Positions 1 through 10,865 of a stretch of 64,000 bases of DNA are shown one piece after another. Made by a program: the position numbers and the translations under genes. The notes below the pieces were generated by a model. It had not been told where the DNA came from and searched no databases. It was given only the letters and a program-made list of their open reading frames with translations. The DNA is from Iris pallida. Taxonomy: Eukaryota; Streptophyta; Magnoliopsida; Asparagales; Iridaceae. Position 1 is the first letter of the stretch, and each line of letters opens with the position of its first letter. The stretch is from the NCBI GenBank assembly GCA_029216955.1, contig JANAVB010015600.1, forward strand, positions 29,410,778 to 29,474,777, written 5' to 3'.

Positions 1-93
1 TAGTCCATTAAATTGGGGTTTTTCTATACTTAATCGTACAGCTGGCACGCCACGTGTTCCTGGTCCCACATATCTTGGAACCGGGGCGTGACA
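1..93. mobile_element. Terminus of an LTR (element L) inserted in the integrase of element H
   Basis: Integrase coding sequence of element H, read on the minus strand, is cut off at base 94. The adjoining sequence ends in GGGGCGTGACA at 83-93, the same terminal motif that closes other Ty3 LTRs in this window (for example 56621-56631). The element runs out of the window to the left, so its other end and target duplication cannot be seen. GCCGT at 94-98 is the candidate target duplication. Orientation is inferred only from the ...GTGACA end, which would be the 3' end of a plus-strand LTR. Confidence 0.6.
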
Positions 94-780
94 GCCGTAT
101 GTACAGTGCCGCCAACTTCTCGGTGGATAGATCCACCTTGAAGGGAATAAAGTGGCTAACTTCGTCAGTCGGTCCACGATAACCCAAGTGGCATCCTTCC
201 CTCCTTGGGATCGAGGTAGTCCTGACACAAAGTCCATCGTCAAGTGTTCCCATTTCCACTCCGGAATGTCTAGCGGCTGTAACAGTCCTGCTGGTCTCTG
301 TCTGCTAGCTTTCACTTGTTGACAAATTAAGCATCTAGCTACATACCTGGATACGTCCTTCTTCATTCCGTACCCCCATACTATAGTACGTATATCCCGA
401 TACATTTTATTAGCTCCTGGATGTATGGAATACTACGACTGGTGCGCTTCTTGCATCAGCTCGTTCCTCAGTTCGCCAGTTGGTACGCAAAGCCTCGTAC
501 CATGCTTTAGTGCTCCGTCACTGGCGATTGAGAATCCTTCAAGTGTTCCTGCCAGCACTTGATCTCTGAGTTTGCAAAGCTTCTCGTCTTGGAATTGTGT
601 CTCATTGACTCTGTCTATCAGACTTGAACACACTTGCAACTGCATCATTGATGAATCAGCTCCTAGTACAATGGCTTCTCTTCCCAGTTTCTTCATTTCT
701 TCTTCGGGCAGTACAATCTCCAGTCCAAGATTTTTCATGTCTTCCAGCAAGTGCCGTTCCTTGGTTAAGAACATCGCCAT
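94..780 (-). pseudogene. Element H integrase (zinc-binding and start of catalytic core), truncated
   Basis: This is the N-terminal integrase of element H, the enzyme that would join element cDNA to host DNA. After the RNase H end (DALSRY near 790) comes a linker, then a zinc-binding region with H..H and C-L-I-C-QQVK spacing (about 430-310). The core then begins with TMDFVSGLP, whose Asp is the first catalytic acidic residue (about 240), followed by VDRLTK. A TAG stop splits it at about 433. A one-base shift occurs near 150, where the next conserved block (FIPFKVDLSTEKLA) is in another frame. The later catalytic Asp and Glu are missing because an LTR (element L) is inserted at base 93. Confidence 0.8.
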
Positions 781-1389
781 CTGGTATCGACTAAGTGCAT
801 CTGTAACAACATTAGCCTTACCCGGATGATACTGCAGGTTGATGTCGAAATCCTTCATCAGCTACAGCCATCGTCTCTGTCGCATGTTCAGCTTCTTCTG
901 AGTGAAAACATATTTTAGACTTTTGTGGTCTATAAATATTTCCACTCTCTCTCCATAGAGGTAGTGCTTCCACAGCTTTAATACAAATATAACCGCAGCA
1001 AGCTCCAAATCATGCGTGGGATAGTTCTTCTCATGAGTCCATAATTGCCTAGATGCGCAAGCAATTACTTTCCCGTGTTGTTGAAGAACAAAACCTAATC
1101 CTTTACCCGAAGCATCAATGTAAATTGAGAAACCGCCGGTACCTGAGGGTAGCGCAAGTATCGACGCCGTTGTAAGTCTCTTCTTCAGTTCCTCAAATGC
1201 TGACTGGCAAGCTTCAGACCAAACAAACTCTTCGTTCTTCCTGGTGAGCTTCGTCATCGGCTCAGCAATCCTGGTGAAATCTTTTACAAATTTCTGGTAG
1301 TAGCCAGCTAAGCCCAAGAAACTTCTGATTTTCGCAACTGAACTTGGTGTAGTCCACTTCTCAATAGCAGCTATCTTCATTGGATCCAC
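781..1389 (-). pseudogene. Element H RNase H and RT connection domain
   Basis: The segment continues the RT thumb/connection region ([19 protein letters not shown], 1389 downward) and enters the Ty3-type RNase H, which degrades template RNA in RNA-DNA hybrids. Visible landmarks are [18 protein letters not shown] (active-site Asp), [16 protein letters not shown] (active-site Glu), [11 protein letters not shown] (active-site Asp) and NVVTDALSRY (active-site Asp). A stop at 862-864, just after NMRQRRWL, separates the last motif from the rest. Otherwise the frame is readable. It lies between RT (above 1402) and integrase (below 780). Confidence 0.88.
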
Positions 1390-1401
1390 CGAAATTCCTT
1401 T

Positions 1402-2171
1402 TCATGTGACAATATGGCCTAGAAAATCTACCTTGTCTAAGAAGAATTCGCATTTAGATAGCTTACTATAGAGCTTCTCCTTCCTTAAAGTTCCCAGAAC
1501 TTTCCTCATGTGCTCTTCATGCTCTTCTTCGATTTTCAAGTAGATCAGAATGTCATCGATGAAAACAACAACAAACTGATCCAGGTATTCATGGAAGACC
1601 TTGTTCATAAGGTTTATGAATACCGCAGGGGCATTCGTCAGTTCAAACGGCATGACCAAAAATTTATATTGTCCATATTTGGTGTTGAACGCCGTCTTTG
1701 GAATATCCGCCTTCCTGACCTTGATTTGATGGTAGCCAGACCTGAGATCTATCTTCAAAAATACCTTAGCTCCACTCAGTTGATCAAACAGGTCATCGAT
1801 CCGGGGAAGAGGGTACTTGTTCTTGATGGTGATGTTGTTCAGTACCCGGTAATCAATGCACATCCGTACGGTTCCATCCTTCTTGGGCACGAACAAAATT
1901 GGCGTCCCCAGGGTGAAGCTCCATCTCTGATAAATTCCTGGGCCTTCAGTTCATCAATCTGGTCCTTCATCTCCTTTGCCTCCTTGGGGTTGACTCTGTA
2001 GCATCCCCGAGAAATAGGAGAAGAGCCGGGAACTAGGTCGATGGTGAATTCCACACCTCGATCTGGGGGTAATCCCGAAAGACTATCAGAAAAGACGTCT
2101 ATGAATTCTACTATGATAGGGTGAGGAGGCCCGGGTTCTTCGGTGATAGAGGAGTAGGTAACACTCTTCAT
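1402..2171 (-). pseudogene. Element H reverse transcriptase
   Basis: This is the Ty3-type RT that copies element RNA into cDNA. The leading linker (EFIDVFSDSLSGLPPDR and FTIDLVPGSSPIS) lies at 2171-1990. The palm then follows with [32 protein letters not shown] (first catalytic Asp), the [12 protein letters not shown] block and FIDDILIY at about 1567-1550, with both catalytic Asp residues of the xxDD box kept. The usual FGL is FEL here. The linker and palm are in different frames, with a shift near 1890, and a TGA at about 1402 ends the readable palm. The fragment is therefore recognisable but not functional. Confidence 0.9.
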
Positions 2172-2183
2172 GTCTTCCGGAGC

Positions 2184-2522
2184 TCAAGAGATTTCAAACT
2201 CCGGTTCTCCTGGTGGGCTGAAGATTAAACATCCTCTGTGACAATCTATCAGCGCATGCTGCTCACTTAACCAGTCCATCCCTAGGACTACATCATAGTT
2301 GGGTAAGGGCATCACAAGTAAGGGTGCTAAGAATTTGTGGCCTGAGATGGTTATGGGGCAGTTACATATCTCGGTGATGGGTATGGGTCCACCACCGGTC
2401 ATAACTCTACATATCATCTTGCTAAATCCCGTAACTAGGTGGTGTGTAGAAATGAACTTTGATGATATAAAACTGTGTGATGCACCCGAATAAAATAATG
2501 CTAGAGCAGGATGTGAAAACAC
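2184..2522 (-). pseudogene. Element H aspartic protease with altered active site
   Basis: This is a retropepsin-like protease domain that would cleave the Gag-Pol polyprotein. The segment reads LFYSGASHSFIS, where related elements have an Asp at the position of the Tyr (D-S-G active-site triplet). The catalytic Asp codon is therefore changed to Tyr, about base 2492, consistent with GAT to TAT. Downstream, DVVLGMDWL, the usual second conserved block, is present at about 2290. It lies directly behind the gag zinc knuckle in a gag-protease arrangement. The active-site loss adds to the stops elsewhere in this copy. Confidence 0.85.
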
Positions 2523-2544
2523 ATAAATGGAACCTGTGATGACA

Positions 2545-3960
2545 TCAGCGGTGGATTCCTGCTCTGGTTCTTGCTCGTCTGCTGCTAGGGCAAAAGCTCG
2601 CCCGGTTTTCTTCTGATGTTGCCCAAATTATTGTTGTTGAGTGGGTAGATGAGCTCTTTGCTGAGTTTCTCCGGTCCGGGTGAATGCTGTGGGGCAGTCC
2701 CTCACTTGATGGGTGGCAGACCCACAAACTAGGCAGTGTCCCAGTTTCTTCCTACAGATATTCGCCTGATGTCCTGGCCTCTTGCAGAAGTCGCAGACAG
2801 GGATCTGCTTCTGAGGCGCTCTGTCACTGGTACTTGCCTGGTGGTGGTGGTGGTGGTGAGGAGGCCTGTTGTTGTTGTGGTTGTTGACGTTGGGCCTCTT
2901 CTGGTTACCCTGGAAGTTGCTAGTTCCAGGATACTCCCTTTTTCAACGAGGAGGCTGGCTCTTCTCCACATCCCGAGCTCGTATTAGGATCTTCTCGTAC
3001 GTTTTGGTGCCGCCTGCGATCACAGGGGTGCGAAGATACCTTAGTCCATACCTGAATCTCTCAGCACGATTCGCGGGTCAGCAACCAAGTTCTTGGCAAA
3101 ATGGCTAAGTCGGCCGAACTCTGCCGCGTACTCTCCAACCGTCATGTTCCCTTGCTTCAGATCCTGGAACTGTCTTTCCATCTCCCGCAACTCTGATGTT
3201 GGAAAGAATTTCCTGCAGAACAACCTCTTGAAGGTCTCCCAGTGAAGCTGCTTGTCCTGGAGTCGGGGTTCATTCCGATACTAGGTGCTTGCTACATCTC
3301 GCAGCTGGAGTCCTACTGCTTCGACATGGAGGTCGTTGGGTAGTCGAGCGACACTGAGGAGACGCTCCATGCTGTTGAGCCATTCATCGACATAGATGAT
3401 TCCCTCAGTTCCTTTGAAGGGTCGAGGGTCCTGCTTCTTAAAGTTCTCGATATTGCCGACCTTCACATAATAATATGTCTCCTATCAAATTGAATGGCCT
3501 TAATGATACATAAATTAACTCTTAGATTTATGTTTACCTTAGCAGGCCTTGGTTCCGATTGAGCTGCTCCTCCTCTCTCGAGGGTAGCCATAGCCACGTT
3601 GTGGGCATTCTCCATGCCTTCTCTCATGATCACGGTCTGTTCGCGATGGGCTTCAGCTTGGGCTCTCTGGGCCTCCAGTACTCCTCGTAGCAGGCCTACG
3701 AGCTCGGTGGGGTCCACCGGTACTGGTGGGGCAGCTGGTGCGGGCACTGCCGCAGGGGACTGCGACTCAGTTCGTGGAGGTGCAGGTTCTGCCGTTTGAG
3801 CTGTAGTAGCATAAACGGCGCGGGGTGCTGGTGCAGCATGGGGACGGTTAGTCAGCTACAAAGGAGGAGGGTCCGGGCGTGCTTGAGGAGGTGGGGTGTG
3901 ATTGGTAGATGACACCTCATCGTCAGCAGGACCGGAGCGGGTGGTCTTTCCTTTGGCCAT
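2545..3960 (-). pseudogene. Element H gag with CCHC zinc knuckle and a short intron-like insert
   Basis: Gag forms the particle that packages element RNA. The start chosen is the ATG at 3960-3958 (MAKGKTTRSG), the first in frame after the PBS. A TAG at 3858-3856 is the first premature stop. A Pro/Ala-rich N-terminus is followed by the retrotransposon-gag fold (EFGRLSHFAKNLV near 3120) and a His/Asn-rich linker. Next comes a knuckle CLVCGSATHQVRDC (CX2CX4HX4C, about 2740-2696). Between 3537 and 3461 there is a 77-nt AT-rich stretch with GT and AG ends. Its removal joins AAG to GTC and restores the frame (SEPRPAK/VGNIENF). Confidence 0.85.
3461..3537 (-). other. 77-nt GT-AG intron-like insert in gag of element H
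   Basis: On the minus strand the segment starts GTAAAC at 3537 and ends GTGAAG at 3461. It is flanked by AAG before and GTC after. It is AT-rich, contains in-frame stops and is not a multiple of three. Excising it puts the upstream gag frame (codon start 3540) into register with the downstream frame (codon start 3460). The repeated AAG|GT at both junctions also allows a small insertion with a short target duplication. I favour an intron because of the base composition and splice-like ends. Confidence 0.55.
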
Positions 3961-4116
3961 ACTCTGGAAGGTTTAGGATGCAATACATAAGCAAGGTATC
4001 CTAGCAGTCTATAATCAAACAAATTATATATATAATTTGGACCTATGTTGTGACAAATCAATGTTCTAGTGTTCTAATTGTTTCTAGGTATGTTTACCTA
4101 AGTTGTTGATCAGAGA

Positions 4117-4133
4117 ACCTGCATGGGCCACCA
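4117..4133 (-). other. Primer binding site of element H, matching tRNA-Ile(AAU)
   Basis: The plus strand reads ACCTGCATGGGCCACCA, which matches the 3' end of plant tRNA-Ile(AAU) including CCA as I remember it (17 of 17). On the element's strand this is the complement, beginning TGGTGGCCCATG. It is separated from the LTR start at 4143 by 9 bases. Element A has the same site at 27725-27738 with the same 9-base spacing. The common Ty3 choice of initiator Met (TGGTATCAGAGC) is not found here. Confidence 0.7.
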
Positions 4134-7019
4134 CTAAAAACATGTCACGACCCGATCCCAAATTGTTGGGTCGAATCGGATCATGCCCAACCTGTACCGT
4201 TGTGAGACGGCGACAGTAAGCTATTTCTATATGCAGGTATTCACAACAACATTAATTTGTATTTGTCACAACACGAATTTACGAATATTTAAAAAACTTT
4301 TTATTCAACAATTGAAAACTACAAACTGAAACTGAAAGTACTGAAATAAAATACTGAAATCAAAATCTATAAACTCCAACACAAAAACTAGATAACTGGA
4401 AAACAACTAGCTAAACGGTCGGCTCATCAGCGTATAGTTCTGGGTCCTCCAAGGGGGACTCTGGCAACACCACAGGATATAATACCGGGTCATAGTAGCT
4501 ATTGTACAATAGTTCAACATCATCAACATCACCTATTGGGGGAAGATGCAGTCAGAAAAGGAGCAAGTACGAGTACATAATCCGACATTCTAAATAATAA
4601 TAGAAAGATGCAATTTTAAACAGTTGAAATACTTTGAACAATATTTTCCAGCAATTTTTAGCAATTCAGTATTTAAAATAATATGATTTGAATAGGTAAC
4701 GTCTATGACCGGCTTGGGTTGTACAATAGCATCCTAGCGATGCGATACGGCTTATCCCCGTGTGTAAGAGGGGTAAGCTCGCACAATAATACAATATGAG
4801 GGTATTGGTCATAAACGCTACACTACTCCCCCAATATCCCCACAATCAATAATCGAACTCAAGGAGAGAGTTCCGTGTAGCAATATGGTTTAAGCATGCA
4901 ACATGACAATTACTAAATAAAATGCAAGAAAACATAACCGTAACTTGCCTTTGTTAATGACTGGAACAAGATGTCGGTACCGGAAAGGAAGTCAAATACG
5001 TCCTCGAAACCCTACAGGTGAGAACCCTGACTTAGAACCATAGAGGAAACCATATCTAGGTGTGCTAGTTGCAATTTCTAGAAACAGACCCTAGCCAGGT
5101 TTTAAGTTATTTAAATTAATCTAACGAAATCCGTCTAACGTCGTAAACTATATTTGTTATAAATTAACAGGATAAACCGATAACTGATTTATTGGAGAAA
5201 ATAGCAATTACAATTTAATTGGCAAAACTTGTATTTTTAATAATATATATAAAACTAACTTTCTTTAAATGATAAAATTATAGACTTGTTAACTTACTAG
5301 TAATTTATCCATTTTAATTAAATGTAAGAAATCCTTATTAATTTTATACAAAATAATTAATAACCAATTTTTATTATGCGCCTAGCTACGCCAACAACAA
5401 AACCCAGAAAATAAAGTAGAAAGTCTACACTACACAATTACAGGGCTACAGAAAATAAAGGAAAAACTGAGCTTATGCCCTTACAACAAATTAATTAAAT
5501 TAAATTAATAAGGCTGAGGCGAGCTCTGAGTACTGTGAAACGGTCCAATCAGAAGGCCGAGGCCCTGCACCCAAGATACTAAAACCAGTAACAAGTTCTA
5601 AAAATAAAACATAATATAATTTAAATATAAATTATAGAAAATGGGCGTCTCAGACTGGGTTATGCAATCTCATGTTGCTGGCTAACGCCTCAACATACAG
5701 AAAATCTTGTAGCGTTTGCGTGTCGCCGAGGCTCATCCGACCGATACGGTCGTCGCCTGAGGGATACGGAAACCAATAAAACCAACACTTAAAACCAATC
5801 AGGAAACCAATTTAATAAACCGTTTGCAAAGACTAGGATTTTAGAAATAGGTTTTGATATACAAAAATTACGGAACATTATAAACTACTATTTTGAAATA
5901 CTTTTACGAAAAATTTGGGCAGCGCCTCCTCTGTAACTAGGACGACCTAGCCACATAGGCGGTACAAAACCCACACCAATAACAACCCAAAATACCAAAC
6001 ATCACCCAAAATCACACCACCCAAATACCAATCTCCAAAGCCACTAAGGAAAGTAATAGCCTAAGATACAAACACACATCACACAAATCCCAAGCAACAA
6101 CCAACCCAAGGGATTAAACCATAACACACAAAATAATACCCAGACCCAAAAAGAAATAATCCACAACATCATAGGAATTGAAACTAATGAAGTAACAAAT
6201 AGAACCAAAGTGAATCCGAACCGCGCACGGTACGTATCCCTAAGCAACTAATTAAGCCGATCCCCATGACGGGGTTGGGACTGCGTCATCATCGACTAAC
6301 TATAGGAGGGACACAGGGACACATAATTATACCTCGGGTGCTCGGCTAGAGCTCCCAGATGCAAGAAATAGGAAAAAAATTCACGTGGACAGCGGGATAG
6401 GTGCTGAAAAGCACGCACGGGAATGCGGAACAGCAGATCGGGGCCCGGAGGTCTGGGACTGGGGCGGCGCACGGCTTCGACGCGGGACGGAGTGCTGCAA
6501 AACTCGAGGCAGCCGTTGGGGTAGAGCCGACAGGGCTCAGGGGTCGGCCGGAAGCTCGGAGGCACGCCGGGGAGGCGTTGGTCGGGCAGGCACGGGGCCG
6601 AGCGGGGCTCGGGTCCGACGAGGAAGGCGGCACAGCCACGGGTTCGGGGCTCGAACGGTGGTGGAGGCCGCTGGGAGGCGCGGGTGCCCGGCGCTGCACG
6701 GGTGTTGCGCACTGGTCAGGCGGCCGGGGCGGTCGCGACTAGGGCGACCGCAGAGGTGGTCGGCGGTCAGGCGCGGGTCGGCATGGAGTTTGGGGGAAAG
6801 GAAAACGAGAGGAAAAGAGAGAGAGAGAGTGATGATGGGGTGCTTTTGGTGAGAGAGGGAGGGAGTGGGAATGGTATCATAAGGAGTGTGGGAGAGGGAA
6901 TGGAGTGATGTGGAGGGTTTGTAGGGGGAAAATAGGGAGAAGCTGGGTCGTGGGGAAGAGCTGGGTCGTGAGGAAGATTAGGGACTTTTTTTTTGTTTTT
7001 TGTTTTCTTAAAAAACCAA

Positions 7020-7027
<8 letters not shown>

Positions 7028-7096
<69 letters not shown>
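7028..7096. repeat. (TA)n microsatellite
   Basis: This is an uninterrupted TA dinucleotide run of roughly 34 units preceded by GTGTGTG. It lies inside the LTR of element H and is self-complementary. Similar runs occupy comparable places in LTR E (59902-59978) and LTR G (63152-63217). Confidence 0.95.
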
Positions 7097-7103
<7 letters not shown>

Positions 7104-7240
7104 AGGATTTTAAGGATGGGTTCGAAGAAAGGGATTCGGGAAAAAAATTGGGTTCGGGTCGGATCCCGGGCACGGGATCGGGATAGGCAGCACTCAAAGA
7201 TCAATAATTAATTTCAAAAATACAGTTTTCCTGATCCGAC

Positions 7241-7242
<2 letters not shown>

Positions 7243-7296
<54 letters not shown>

Positions 7297-7327
7297 TAAT
7301 ATTAATAATAATAGTAATAATAATAAC
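7243..7327. repeat. (TAA)n microsatellite
   Basis: A trinucleotide run is pure to about 7292 and then degenerate (AATATTAATAATAATAG) to about 7327. It is near the distal end of the LTR of element H. Confidence 0.9.
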
Positions 7328-7565
7328 TAAACTAAGCTGCAAACATAGGATCCAATAATTAATATAAATTCCAGAAAGCAGGTTTCACAATTACACCAAG
7401 AGTACCACTTGCAGTTAATATCACTGTCCAAAGACTTGATATTAATGATGTACTAGGTATCTTGAGATGGGGTTCACCATTATTTGAATTTGTTTGACTA
7501 TATTTTACTCTTTGGTTATTAATTAGAGCATGTTTGTCTATTTATTTTTGTTCTCTTTACAGTTA

Positions 7566-8256
7566 ATGTTGCTACAATATCTGTCAATAAGAATTTAATT
7601 TTCATGTTTAATGGGATAAACTTTAAGGGAAAAAAAAGAAAATAAATACATAAGCTGCTAAGGGTCCAGCTCAAAAATAATAATAATATAAAACTAAGGG
7701 TTATTTCTTTTGTGACAAGCCAGGACACATAAAGAAAAAATATACAAAGTACCACGCATGGTGTATAAAGAAAAGTACATTTCCAAATTTGGTCTGTTCT
7801 GAGGTTAATTTAGATTTAGTACATAAAAACACGTGGTGGTTAGATTCTGGTGCTACTACCCACATTAGTGTTTATAGACAAGGTTGTCTGAGCTACCGAA
7901 GCCTTGATGGTGAAAGATACATCTATGTGGGTGACGGCAAATCGGTAGAAGTGAAAGCAATATGACATTTTAGGTTATTTTTAGGAACCAATTATTATTT
8001 GGATTTGATAGACACTTTTATTGTACCGTCTTTTAGACGAAATTCAGTTTTAGTTTCCTTAATGGACAAATCTGGTTATCATTGTTCATTTAGAAATAAT
8101 AAGTTTAGTCTATCTTTAAATCCAAATATTATTGGTAACGGTTCCCTTAAGGTGTATGATAACCTATATTCATTTAAAACTATTGTATCTTACAATAAAA
8201 CCTTGCAAGTGGAGTCATATGGTACTACATATAAAATTAACAATAAATGTTTTTAG
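7566..8256 (+). pseudogene. Copia gag remnant, zinc knuckle and protease
   Basis: The segment begins with a gag N-terminus-like stretch (NVATISVNK, FNGINFKGKK) near 7566. It then runs, after an internal loss, into CDKPGHIKKKYTK (about 7712-7750), a zinc knuckle in which the last Cys is replaced by Tyr. TWWLDSGATTHIS (about 7832-7870) follows, the copia protease with its D-S-G active site. The downstream segment VEVKAI, then a TGA, then HFRLFLGTNYYLDLIDTF and IPxF-type sequence to 8256 is the region between protease and integrase. Premature stops and missing blocks make it inactive. Confidence 0.75.
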
Positions 8257-8519
8257 TCTCACTATGACATAAACGATTAGGTCGCATCTCTAGAAGTAGA
8301 GTTGAACGATTTGTGTCTGATGAGATTTGGATTTTATTAACTTTATAGACTTTAATGTCTATATTAATGTGTAAAGGAAATACAGACAAAGTTAAATTGT
8401 AAACAGCTACTTTATTGGCTATGCTGACAGATCGATGGGTTAATAATTATACGGTCCCACATAAATGATTTTTTTTGAGACGAGAAGTGTAATATTTTTT
8501 AGGATGTTGAGTTTGGGGG

Positions 8520-9600
8520 AGAAATAAAGTCAAAGACATTATCTTTGAGGAGGAATCGATTGTGATTCCTACTATCACTTTTGACGATGTGCAGGATTTT
8601 GTACCTGTTATTGATCAAGAAGTGAATTCGGAGCCTCAACAAGACAATGTCGAATTACCTCTACAAGTCGTTGTTGAGATACCTTGACAAGATAATGTAG
8701 TGGCACCCCCATTCAAGATAAGGTAATTATTTCTGAGGAACAAACTCAACAACCTCAAGAACCGGTAATGTTAAGATGGTTTACAAGAGAAAGGAGAAAT
8801 ATAATTTCGGATAATATTTTTATATTTCTCTAGGAACGTGAAGAAAACTATGGAATATTGGAAGGTGATTCAATCATCTTCCGTCAGGCCATGGAAAGTT
8901 CCAACTCTTAAAAGTGTATTGAGGAAATAAATAAGAAGTATAAGTCTATGCAAGACAATAAAGTTTAGGAACTTGTCACATTACCAAAAGATACGAAGTT
9001 GATTGGTTGAAAATGAACATTTAAAACCAAGAAAGATTCGAAAGGATAATGTGGAGAGGTATAAAGTACGTCTTGCAGCTAGTGACTTTTTTCAAAAGTT
9101 AACGATTGATTTTAAAGATACTTTCTCTTCGGTATCTTTGAAAGACTCTTTTAAAACAATCACAGCATTTGTTGCACATTTTGATCTTGAGTTACATTAA
9201 ATGGATGTCAAAATTGTGTTTCTCAATGGTAACATCGACGAAACAATTTATGGTACATGCAGAAAACTTTGTGTCGAAAGATCCAAAGAATATGGTTTGT
9301 AAATTGACAAAATCTATTCATGGACTCAAGCAGGATTCTCGTCGAAGGTACTTAAAGTTTTACCAGTGATTATCTCGTTTGGGTTTTAAGATAAACACTA
9401 TTAAAGATTGTGTATATCACAAGTTCAGTGGGAGTAAACAATTTTCTTTAGTTATATATGTTGATGACATACTGCTTGCCAAAAATGATATAGGTATATT
9501 GTACGACACTAAAAATTTCTACCAAATAACTTTCAGAAAAAATCTCTTGGTGTCGTTTCTTTTGTATTAGGAATCCAGATATACCGTGATCGTTCTCGGG
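8520..9600 (+). pseudogene. Copia reverse transcriptase
   Basis: A linker rich in Gln/Glu/Pro (8540-8790) leads to the copia RT. Visible blocks are VERYKVRLAASDFFQK (about 9050), DTFSSVSLKDSFKTI, MDVKIVFLNGNIDETIY (about 9201, carrying the first catalytic Asp), VCKLTKSIHGLKQ, and LVIYVDDILLA (about 9446-9478) with the YVDD catalytic pair. Blocks are spread over different frames and separated by stops such as the TAA after ELH at 9198. This is the best evidence that the element is Ty1/copia. Confidence 0.85.
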
Positions 9601-10440
9601 ATATTCTTGGATTATCAAAAAAGATTTATATCAATAAAGTGCTTAAAAGATTTGGCATACAGGAATGCAAACAATGTGACAACCCTTTCGTTAAAGGAGA
9701 CAAGTTCAGTCTCAATCAAGTGCCCTAAGATTAGCCTTAAAATTAAGAAAATACAATAGATTTTCCATTCATGACCAGTTATAGAAAGTCTAATGTATGC
9801 TCAAGTATGTACGCGTTAGGATATTGCGTACATATTCAGATGTTAGGCAAATATTTTAAGCAAATATGGATGGATCATTGGGTAGCAGCCAAACTACTTA
9901 AGTAATTAATAAAAAACAAAGAATTATATGCTCTTTGTAGGAGATCGGATAATTTTGGAGATCATAAGATATTCCGATATTCCGACTCCGATTTTGCTGG
10001 ATGCCAACACAGCAGGAGATCCACATCAGGTTATATTGATTGGTGGAGATATATTTTAGATTAGTGTCAAACATGTACTCATAATTTCTTCTACCATGGC
10101 AACAAGGTTTATAACATGTTGTTAGGCATCTATTCAGGGAATATGGTTGTGAAATTTTGTCACAAGGCTGCACCTACAGTACGGTGTTGAAAGACTAAAT
10201 AAATTATGGTGTGACAATAAATCAGCAGTACTGTATTCCAATAACAACATAAACTTGTATAAGTCAAGGATATTGACATAAAGTTTCTAGTTGTGAAGGA
10301 AAGAATTCAGAATGGTTAAAATGTCCATATAGCACATTAGGACAAACTCCATGTTAGCGGATCCGCTCACAAAAGTATTATCACCCAAGGTCTTTCATGA
10401 GCATACTGCTCATATGGGTGTTAATTAAGAATATGTCAAT
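9601..10440 (+). pseudogene. Copia RNase H region and C-terminus
   Basis: Fragments of the RNase H domain follow RT: GIQIYRDRSRDILG (with stops and shifts near 9570), PLRFGI-type text, a block resembling SDFAGCQHSRRSTSGY (about 9990-10040), WCDNKSAVLYSNNN (about 10206-10250) and MLADPLTKVLSPKVFHEHTAHMG (about 10350-10420). The last is the usual copia Pol C-terminus. Frames change several times. No function is expected. Confidence 0.75.
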
Positions 10441-10865
10441 ATAGTGGGAGTTTGTATTTTATGTATTTGGGTGCTATTTGGTTTTGGACACATTTGTGTA
10501 TGAAAGTATTTTGGATATTTATCTGATCAGATATATGAAAATTTAGTTCATTCTGTTTTTGTTATGTTAAAGTATTGATCTCACTAAAGTTAAGGAGGAC
10601 CAGTTGGAAATAGACATGTATTGATCACATTGCATATAATTTCCATGCTACGCATCCATGATTGATCTATGTCGTTTAGCTATATTGGTATATGTGACTA
10701 TTGATGGTTTAGTTACGCTATATGTGACGAAGGCCGCTTTGATCCTATATTGATATGGTTAATGGACGAGATTGTCCGGATATACCCTAAGGATTAAGAT
10801 AGCAATTTATGAGCTCACTAAGGTTAACACAATTATAAAGTTACATATGTGGCACAGTGGGAGAT

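Larger units (their letters stand above)
94..7390 (-). mobile_element. Ty3/gypsy element H (chromovirus-like), minus strand
   Basis: Reading leftward, the order is 5' LTR (from about 7390 to 4143), PBS (4133-4117), gag (3960 downward), protease, reverse transcriptase, RNase H and integrase. The integrase is interrupted at base 94 by element L, so the 3' part and 3' LTR are outside the window. The gag-PR-RT-RH-IN order defines Ty3/gypsy. The protein pieces closely resemble the RNase H/integrase at 52.3-54.2 kb. All domains carry stops or frameshifts, so the copy is dead. The distal LTR boundary is uncertain by tens of bases. Confidence 0.85.
4143..7390 (-). repeat. 5' LTR of element H
   Basis: It begins (plus view) TGTCACGACCCG at 4143, directly beyond the PBS, and has no coding capacity. 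It contains AT-rich sequence, a GC-rich block at about 6380-6790 (the likely transcribed leader when read on the minus strand), a (TA)n run at 7028-7096 and a TAA repeat at about 7243-7327. The layout of GC-rich block then microsatellite mirrors solo LTR E. The far end is not certain. TTTCACA at about 7383-7389 is a candidate because it is followed shortly by copia-like sequence. ORFs inside the GC-rich block are open by composition only. Confidence 0.65.

Noticed and set aside
6296..6908. ORFs of 67-155 codons on both strands in a GC-rich block of LTR H
   Set aside because: They overlap on both strands, are rich in Arg, Gly, Pro and Ala, and have no motifs. Their place matches the GC-rich leader of other LTRs here.
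6767..7211. ORFs with long Tyr-Ile repeats
   Set aside because: They translate the (TA)n microsatellite and are not genes.
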